Shown one piece after another: positions 57,636 to 64,000 of a stretch of 64,000 nucleotides of DNA (positions are counted from its first letter, which is position 1; each line of letters starts with the position of its first letter). The notes beneath the pieces were generated by a model that was not told the DNA's origin, made no database searches, and saw nothing but the letters and a program-made list of their open reading frames with translations. The translations under genes and the position numbers were made by a program. Where the stretch lies: assembly GCA_037447655.1 (NCBI GenBank), contig JBBHKE010002073.1:130949-194948 (forward strand), written 5' to 3'. The DNA comes from Zygnema cylindricum (taxonomy: Eukaryota > Streptophyta > Zygnematophyceae > Zygnematales > Zygnemataceae).

Positions 57636-58682
57636 TTAAACTCTGAGACCTCCATAAGTCCTCAGAGTGGACAGCTTCCAAGAAGCCTCTAGGATAATCC
57701 TGACCCCTTTGTGTTTCAGCAAAAATAACTGCCACCCTGGCAGACAAAAACTCTGACCACCTGCACCCCTGTGAAGGCAAGACTCTCGTGAGTTGATAGC
57801 AAAAAGAATCTCTGAATTTGCTCCCCTGAGCAGTAAGTTATGGAGGGTCAAAGTTGACCTTTTGTACAGAAGCTCTCTGGGAGAGAGGGTCCTATCTTCT
57901 AATTTTTCTAAGTCCTATCTCTCTCACCGACTCTATCTACTGATGTACGGAACAAATCAAAATACAGTTCCGTACGCAAAAGTACAGCTCCCGGTGTACT
58001 TTATGTACGGACAGTGTACGACATGGTCTAAATGTCCACACGTGGAATGTCCGGATTCGCTCCTTTAATCCTCGGAGATGCCGCCCTCCAATGTAGCATC
58101 GCCACGTGTCATCCGATGTGGCAATGTCCAAAAACCGCCGAATTCGGCTTCCGCGATCTCGGCGCTAATTCCGGCCGTCCGATTAAACTCGCATTTGATC
58201 GTAGCCGTAATAAATACATGCGCGGTATTTGTTTCGCTTACGAAATCAATGCGCGATATTGATTTCTTTTCCGTACCGCGATTCGTACTTTTACACTACC
58301 ATATCTATGTATCCCGTTAACTGTTATAGTTAAATGATTTATCCCACGGTTACATGTATAAATAATTATCGTACTATATACTATGTAACATTACTTCTAA
58401 ACTTAACGGCTAAGGCTACCGGCTATCTACTATCTGTCGGCCGGCAGGTACCAGGATCAAATCCTGCCGCCGGCACATACTTTTTAGTAATTAATCCCCT
58501 AACCAATATAAATTTCCCGTAAACCTCAGGATAGCCTAGGTAGCCATGGCTCTAGCTTCCTCTCCAATTTCTCAGTGACTGCGACAAGTTTGAGAGTTGG
58601 AGAGAGAAGTTAGAGGTAGACTGCCTCGGCTTCTTTATTTCTATTCAGACCTAGAAAATACTAAAAACCATTAATTTCTACA
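57636..58682 (-). repeat. CopA-3: solo CopA LTR (1047 bp)
   Basis: Flanked by a perfect 5-bp duplication CAGTT (57631-57635, 58683-58687). The plus strand runs TTAAACTCTGAGACC (TG changed to TT) to TTAATTTCTACA. No internal sequence is present, as expected after recombination between the two LTRs of an inserted element. An inverted W-box pair is at 57846-57859, and the antisense tRNA-like segment with TTTTT is at 58403-58486. Confidence 0.95.
58403..58486 (+). other. Antisense tRNA-like segment in CopA-3
   Basis: ACGGCTAAGGCTACCGG, a CCGGC...GCCGG hairpin, and a CAGGATCAAATCCTG T-arm-like hairpin. Then GCCGGCACATAC directly followed by TTTTT, a complete Pol III terminator. Confidence 0.5.
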
Positions 58683-58701
58683 CAGTTGTCTCAGAACAAC
58701 A

Positions 58702-60429
58702 AGTTTTATATGAAATTTCCGGAAGGAAAAGCAAGCACCGAAGACATAGTATTTATGCTTACATAAGGTTTTGATTCGTTTTGGATTTGTGAGAACAATT
58801 TCAGATTCTGCTGTATATTTGAAAGGAAATGGAGTGGATCAATTTTTTTTTAGTGTCTATGTTGATGATTTTATTATGGTGTCAGAGAGTTTAGAGAAAA
58901 TTAAGGAATTGAAGTTATATTTGAAGAAGCATTTAAAGGTGACAGATTTAGGTGAAGCAAAATATATATTGGGCATTGAGGTGATAAGGAGTAAATCTGG
59001 ATGTATTAAATTGAGTCAAGAACAATATTGTAAGGAAGTTCTTACTCGGTTTTTATGTTAGGCTCTAAGCCCCTTAGCACACCTCTAGACCCAAAATTAC
59101 ATCTTAGCAAATTTGATGATGAGGAAATTGTTAATGTCCCTTATAGAGAGGCAATTGGATTCCTAATGTATTTGAATGTAGGGACAAAAGCGGATATTTT
59201 TGCAGCTGTTTCAATTGTAAGCAGGTACAGTCAAGCTCTAAGGAAGCAACATTGGGAATCGGTCAAGCGGATTTTCATGTATTTGGCCGGAACATTGGAC
59301 ATTGGATTGGTTTACCCAAGTGGAGACGATTTGGATTGCTTCGGATATTGCGATGCTAATCCGGGGGGTGACTTCGACACGGGAAACTCCACCTCCGGCT
59401 ATGCTTTCGTATTAAGTGGAGCAGCAATGTCATGGAGCTCTAGATTACAACCTACGGTGGCTTTAAGTTCAATTAAAAGTGAGTACATGGCGGTTTGTCA
59501 TGCGATGAAGGCTTTAATTTGGATTAAGGACATGTTGAGTGAGTTGGGATTTTTTTTGAAGTGCATGAGGATTTATTCAGACAGCATGAGTGGTATTCCT
59601 TTATTGAAAAATCCGGTGTTTTATAAAAGGACAAAACATATTAGAATTCAGTGGCACTTTGTGAGAGATTTTGTGAAGGATAAAGAGTTAGATTTTATAT
59701 TTGTTCATACTTTAGAGGAGGGAGCTGATATGTTAACTAAAGGTGCAATGCACGATGTCTTTGTTAGGGGGAGACCTAAATTAAGGTTAATTTGAGTTTG
59801 TTCAGTAGTTAGTTTAAATCCTCACTTTGAGAGGGGGAATGTTAGGATTGCAATGTGGGATTTTGTCAATGTTGGTTCTTTTTTAGGTGGGTCAGTTTTG
59901 TCGCGCGTCACGTCGCATTATATTTCGTTTCATTAGTACTTTGCAGTTTCGTTTGATTAAGTGTAAACGGTTTGGTCTATTTAGTTTGTGTACGGGACTT
60001 CTAGTATTTTTCGGTTCGTGCGTAGTACTTCTAGCAGTTTCGTTTCGTGTAGATTACGTCGTACTTTAAGTATTGTACTTCTAGATGTTTCGTTTCGAGA
60101 ATTTTCAGTTTGCGTCGTACTCTATTTTGCGTCCAAGTACATGTGACACTTCTAGAATTAGATTTCTAGATGTAATCTGGCGACTAAGTTAAAATGCCAG
60201 CTAGTGAGGGATTAGGTAACAACTAAGGAGAAATAAAAGAGAAATTATTGTAGAATTAATGTATGAGAATTAATGTGAATTCCTCTTCTGAATTTTGTAA
60301 TGTCTCTATCTATGTTCATGAGAATTTAATGTATGTGAGCTGGTTGATAATTGATTTAAGCTAAATTCGCTTCCGCATTGTGAAATTTGTCAATTTTCTG
60401 CACATTCCGATTGATTCTCGATCCTTTCA
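58702..60429 (+). mobile_element. CopE-1: 3' part of a copia element
   Basis: It starts inside RT (F-Y-M-K-F-P-E-G-K) right at the CopD edge. It continues through RT and RNase H to polypurine tract GAGAGGGGGAA and 3' LTR 59840-60429 (TGTTAGGATTGC ... GATCCTTTCA). The 5' half is missing. Its RT/RNase H is related to CopE-2 but distinct from CopA to CopD. Confidence 0.85.
58771..59795 (+). pseudogene. CopE-1 RT (partial) and RNase H
   Basis: 58771-59061 reads FGFVRTISDSAVYLKGNG and FFSVYVDDFIMVSES, with intact YVDD and LGEAKYILGIEV. One frameshift near 59055 leads to 59055-59795, which contains NVPYREAIGFLMYLNVGTK, FGYCDANPGGDFDTGNST (RNase H aspartate), SSIKSEYMAV, and the tail GADMLTKGAMHD. 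Apart from the missing RT front and this frameshift, the sequence is well preserved. Confidence 0.88.
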
Positions 60430-60469
<40 letters not shown>

Positions 60470-60470
60470 C
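60430..60470. repeat. (AT)n microsatellite
   Basis: About 40 bp of alternating AT with one TG interruption, directly after the CopE-1 LTR end. Confidence 0.9.
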
Positions 60471-60710
60471 CTTAACACAAGTGATATGTGATATATTGTG
60501 TCATTGCTTTGATGACATTAAAGTAAAACAAAGTCTGAACGAGTCGTCACCACCGGAATGTTAGAACAAACCACAATATAAAAGAAGAAAAAATATATTA
60601 AGTGCGGAAGCAAGAGATTGCAAGAAGAGAGCACTCCATCAAAAGACAAATATATTTCACAAGAAGTTTTCCCCTCTTACAAAAAGATTACTTATCCCCC
60701 AAACGACTAA

Positions 60711-61164
60711 GGGTATGTCCCCATGTGCATAAGTAAGGGTTTTTTTCTGTGTAAAACTTAGCGTTGTACTGCCTAAGTTGCAACCGTACGAAGAAATCGC
60801 AAATTTGTACAGTACAATTAGCGTCATCCTCGAATCTAAGATGTACGAACATTTGTCGTCTTGTGTTTTTCGACCCACTTCCACGACAAAAAACGTCATC
60901 TTCAACCTTACGTTCAAAACACATGCACGATGTGTTTTAAAACTAGGTATTTTCGATAAACAAATAGGAAAATATATTCGCACGTGCCGTAATTTTCGAA
61001 AATTTTCATAAGATTTCCAAGGACAAAAGACGTATACAATCGTCACAAGCGTAAGTTACGATTTCGTCCTTACAGACATAGGGACACTTGAAATTCGGGT
61101 CCGGCGGATCCGCGCTAAAATACAAAGTAATCTCGCTAAGTTACAAGTACATGGGGACATACCC
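60711..61164 (+). mobile_element. MITE-H3 (454 bp, TAA-flanked)
   Basis: TAA on both sides (60708-60710 and 61165-61167). Perfect 16-bp terminal inverted repeats GGGTATGTCCCCATGT / ACATGGGGACATACCC. It is the best-preserved member of the family. It appears to have inserted in or near the CopE-2 3' LTR. Confidence 0.88.
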
Positions 61165-61167
61165 TAA

Positions 61168-61499
61168 ATCCTAAATACTCCAAACTCCTAACAAAGGTAC
61201 TACTCTATTGCACGTCGTACAAAAGTACGCGCGGGAACCAATCAACACAAAGTACCAACAAAGCGAAAATACTGTAGGCGGTACTATACGAAAATATGAG
61301 ACCGCCGTATATAAATATAAGGTATCAAACGAAAACATACGACTACCGTACGAATCTAAAGTACTACGCACGCAAAACCAAACCAAACTATATTTAAGAC
61401 AAACCAATCATATCACGCCAAACTACGTCACACGCTAACTACATAAACTATAGTACAACACTCAACAAACTGAGACGCCGTTTTACAATGAATCTAACA
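61168..61499 (-). repeat. CopE-2 3' LTR (visible part)
   Basis: On the minus strand TGTTAGATTCATTGTAAAAC follows the polypurine tract GAGAGGGGGAT (61500-61510 as complement). U3 includes a TATATTTATA region near 61310. The inner end of the LTR was not located because MITE-H3 lies there. Confidence 0.65.
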
Positions 61500-64000
61500 A
61501 TCCCCCTCTCATTGTGAAACCCCCTCTTAGACTGAGAACAATCCTAATTTAGGTCGTTCACGTACGTCATAAACCGCCGCCTTAGTCAACATATCTGCGG
61601 CCTCATCCAAAGTCGACACGTACGTAGATTCAATCTCTTTTACTGCAACCAAATCTCGTACAAAGTTCCACTGGATGCGTATATGTTTTGTACTTTTATG
61701 AAATACCGGATTTTTCACAAGCGCCATTGATCTCATGCTGTCAGTAATCTGCAAGCAGTCAATCAACATGCCCAACTCACCAAGCATTTCCTTGATCCAC
61801 ACAGACGCCTTCGCAGTGTGACACGCATACATATATTTTGATTCCGTGGAACTCAGCGCAACCGTAAGTTCGAGTCACGAACTCCAAGATACTGCGCACC
61901 GCCCGAAATAAAGGCGTAGCTTGACGTGGATTTTCTACTGTCGAAATCTCCTCCCCAATCTGCGTCACAGTAACCGATACACTGCAAAGAGTCTCGTTTG
62001 GACGTATACACCAAGCCAAAATCGATTGTACCAACCAACTACAAAATATTCGTTTCACTGCCTCCCAATGAGTCTTTTTTGGAGCGTTACAATAACGACT
62101 AACAATTGACACTGCCGCCGCAATATCGGGACGCGTGCCTACATTCAAATACATCAAACTACCAAGTGCTTCACGGTATGGTACTGAAACATTTTCTTCC
62201 TCTTCGTATTTTTTGTCTGTACTTTTCGATCTAATGGAGTCCAGACAGGTTTCGCGCCAATCATACCAAATCTAGTCAAGACCTCTGTAATGTATTGAGC
62301 TTGACTTAATTTAATTACATTCTAGTTGGACCTTATGACTAAAATCCCCAAGACGTGCCTTACTTCTCTAAGATCTGTAACTTTAAAATGTATGCTAAGG
62401 TACTCTTTTAACTGATTAATAACAAACAACGTGTCACTTATCATTAGGAAGTCATCGACATACACAGAACAAATAATTTGGTCATTTCCCTCTCCTTTCA
62501 TGTAAACTTCGGAATCCGAAATTGTACGAACAAAGCCATAATTAGTAAGTTCATTATGAAGACGAAGGTACCATGTCCTCGGCGCTAGTTTTAATCCGTA
62601 CAAGGATCTTCGCAGCAGCCATATTTTTTCTCCCTTTGAAGGCACACCCTCGGGCACCTTCATATAGACCTCCTCTTCTAATTCTCCATTTAAAAGGTTG
62701 TTTCAACATCCATCCATGTATGTGCTTATTCCAAGGCGCTAATAGCAATATCATTCTTAAAGAATCAAACTTAACAACCTATAAGTTCAATAATCAACCC
62801 CCTCTACTTGTTGAAAACCCTTACACACCAATCTAGCCTTATATTTAATTATCTCCCCTGTAGCACTAGTTTTTGTTTTTAATATCTATTTAGCATCTAT
62901 CGCCTTCTTCCCCTCCCGTAAACTCACCTCCTCAAAAGTTGTATTATCGATAATGGATTTTAATTCTCTCTCCCACGCCGGTTTCCACTTATCCTCCCAA
63001 TCCATAGAACTTTGTGCCTCAGCGTAAGATTGGGGATCGCAAGGCATATTCACGGTCTATGATTGCTACAAAATAAACACCTCCTCTGAGGCGGCCGAAA
63101 TAAAGTAATTGAAATTTTCAACATTTCCACCTTTGCGATCAAATGCCGATTGGGCTTCTTCCTCCTTGTCTCACGTTCACTCCTTAATGGCATTTCATTT
63201 TCTTTTTCATTTGAGGATTTCTCAATTTCGGGTTCTTCCTCGTGGGAAGAAACACTCGGAGATTTAGAGCTTTTAGATCGGCGAATATCCGAAGACATTT
63301 CGGATTTTTCACTTCTAATCGTCAAAATTAATTAATTCCAGATGAGTTTCGGAATTAGTTTTCCCCCTCTTAATATTGACGACTGGATCTATATCATTTT
63401 CGGAATCCGAATCATCGAGATGAGGAAAAGAGAGAGATTAATTCAATTCAAGAAAATCATGATTAGTAGAGAATTTTTCCGAACGAAAATTAGCAACTTT
63501 GAGATCCTCATGAAAATTCACATTATGACTCTCTTAAACTTCATGTGAATCGATCATAAACGTAAAGATTCCTTTGGAATATCAACAAAAATTTCAACTA
63601 CACGAAGAAAATTTACCGCCGTTTCCGGGTCGATGTACATCGCCGCTGACCTCCAAATTCGTAAATGATATAGGGTTTTGACCATACCATAACCGTGAGA
63701 AGTCTTTTACCAAAAGAGGTAAGTCACGTTACAAAAATAATTAGCCGTTAAGATCTCCATAAATGTCTTTCTTCCCGATCCGTAAATCATTGAGTGCACC
63801 ATTTCTATAATTGTTTGATTTTTTCGCTCGGCGGTTCCATTCGATTCCGGTGAGTATGATGTTGTAAATTCTTGCTTAATCCCCCATTTCTTATAATAAC
63901 AATCAAATGCCTTAAACTCCCCGCCATTATCGGATCGAACCGCCTTTAATTTTCTCTCACATTATCGCTCGGCCATAACATGCCACTCTTCAAACTTTGC
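61500..64000 (-). pseudogene. CopE-2: copia RNase H, RT and integrase, runs off the edge
   Basis: Read from 64000 down. The integrase core is VRSDNGGEFKAF (near 63950) and SPESNGTAERKNQ (near 63840), so two of the catalytic acidic residues are seen. The Ser/Glu-rich connection is at 63325-63050. RT starts near 62990. 62663-62322 has MKVPEG, LLRRSLYGLKLAPRTWYL and SVYVDDFLMISD. RNase H is in 62157-61527 with YCDADWGGDFDSRKST and TLDEAADMLTKAAVYD. Stops and frameshifts occur near 62150, 62030, 61840 and 62300. Gag and the 5' LTR lie outside the window. Confidence 0.87.

Larger units (their letters stand above)
51844..58701 (+). mobile_element. CopD: copia element with solo CopA LTR in its 3' LTR
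   Basis: 5' LTR 51844-52687, internal region 52688-56812, 3' LTR 56813-58701 including the 1047-bp CopA-3 insertion. No matching 5-bp duplication is seen at the outer edges (AATAC left, AGTTT right), unlike the other elements. This suggests recombination or deletion at one side. The right edge abuts the middle of a CopE RT gene. Confidence 0.9.

Noticed and set aside
1434-64000. Envelope-like or caulimovirus-like genes among the retroelements
   Set aside because: Every RT block follows an integrase (copia order) or is LINE-type. No movement protein, coat or env frame was recognised.

Overview
This window is plant nuclear DNA. It holds one apparently intact host gene in a sea of mostly broken Ty1/copia LTR retrotransposons, a decayed non-LTR retroelement and several small DNA transposons. 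The evidence for a plant is the four-exon DOMON/cytochrome b561 gene, with GT-AG introns and a plant-type heme domain, together with the repeat content. The species cannot be fixed from sequence alone. All names below (CopA to CopE, LTR-S, MITE-H) are local labels.

Layout. 1-1433: an imperfect minisatellite and a decayed TA-flanked MITE. 1434-7104: CopA-1 (+), a degenerate copia element with a truncated 3' LTR. 7104-37420: a five-level nest. The outermost element, CopC-1 (-), is cut near the end of its RNase H/tail region by CopB-1 (+, 7805-32113, target duplication CAGGA). CopB-1 carries two further full-length insertions: CopB-2 (-, 8482-19891) in its 5' LTR, and CopA-2 (-, 20641-27188, duplication TTATG) in its gag. 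CopB-2 is split by an LTR, LTR-S (12836-17861), which is itself split by a 3'-truncated CopC-2 (+, 13004 to about 17291). 37421-42854: a cluster of non-autonomous DNA transposons (TAA-flanked Harbinger-like, an 8-bp-duplication hAT-like one, a TA-flanked one). 44052-47490: the host gene, about 636 aa, with signal peptide, two DOMON-like domains, a proline linker and a cytochrome b561 core with four candidate heme histidines. 48233-51735: a broken non-LTR retroelement (-). 51844-58701: CopD (+), whose 3' LTR holds a CopA solo LTR (57636-58682). 58702-60429: the 3' part of CopE-1 (+). 60711-61164: a Harbinger-like MITE. 61500-64000: CopE-2 (-), running off the right edge.

The most interesting signals are in the retrotransposons. 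(1) Right after the LTR, CopA and CopB carry a 15-nt box, GGTTATGGGCCCACC or a close variant. It matches the complement of the anticodon stem-loop of plant initiator tRNA-Met. This is the half-tRNA priming mode known for Drosophila copia, not the usual 3'-end site of most plant copia elements. (2) The gag start codon lies inside the LTR, so gag is read across the LTR end and the primer site. (3) Three different LTR families share an antisense tRNA-like segment with a B-box and a T-run. (4) They also share a long U3 hairpin with a conserved apical sequence. Most coding regions have stops, frameshifts or deletions, so current activity of these copies is unlikely.
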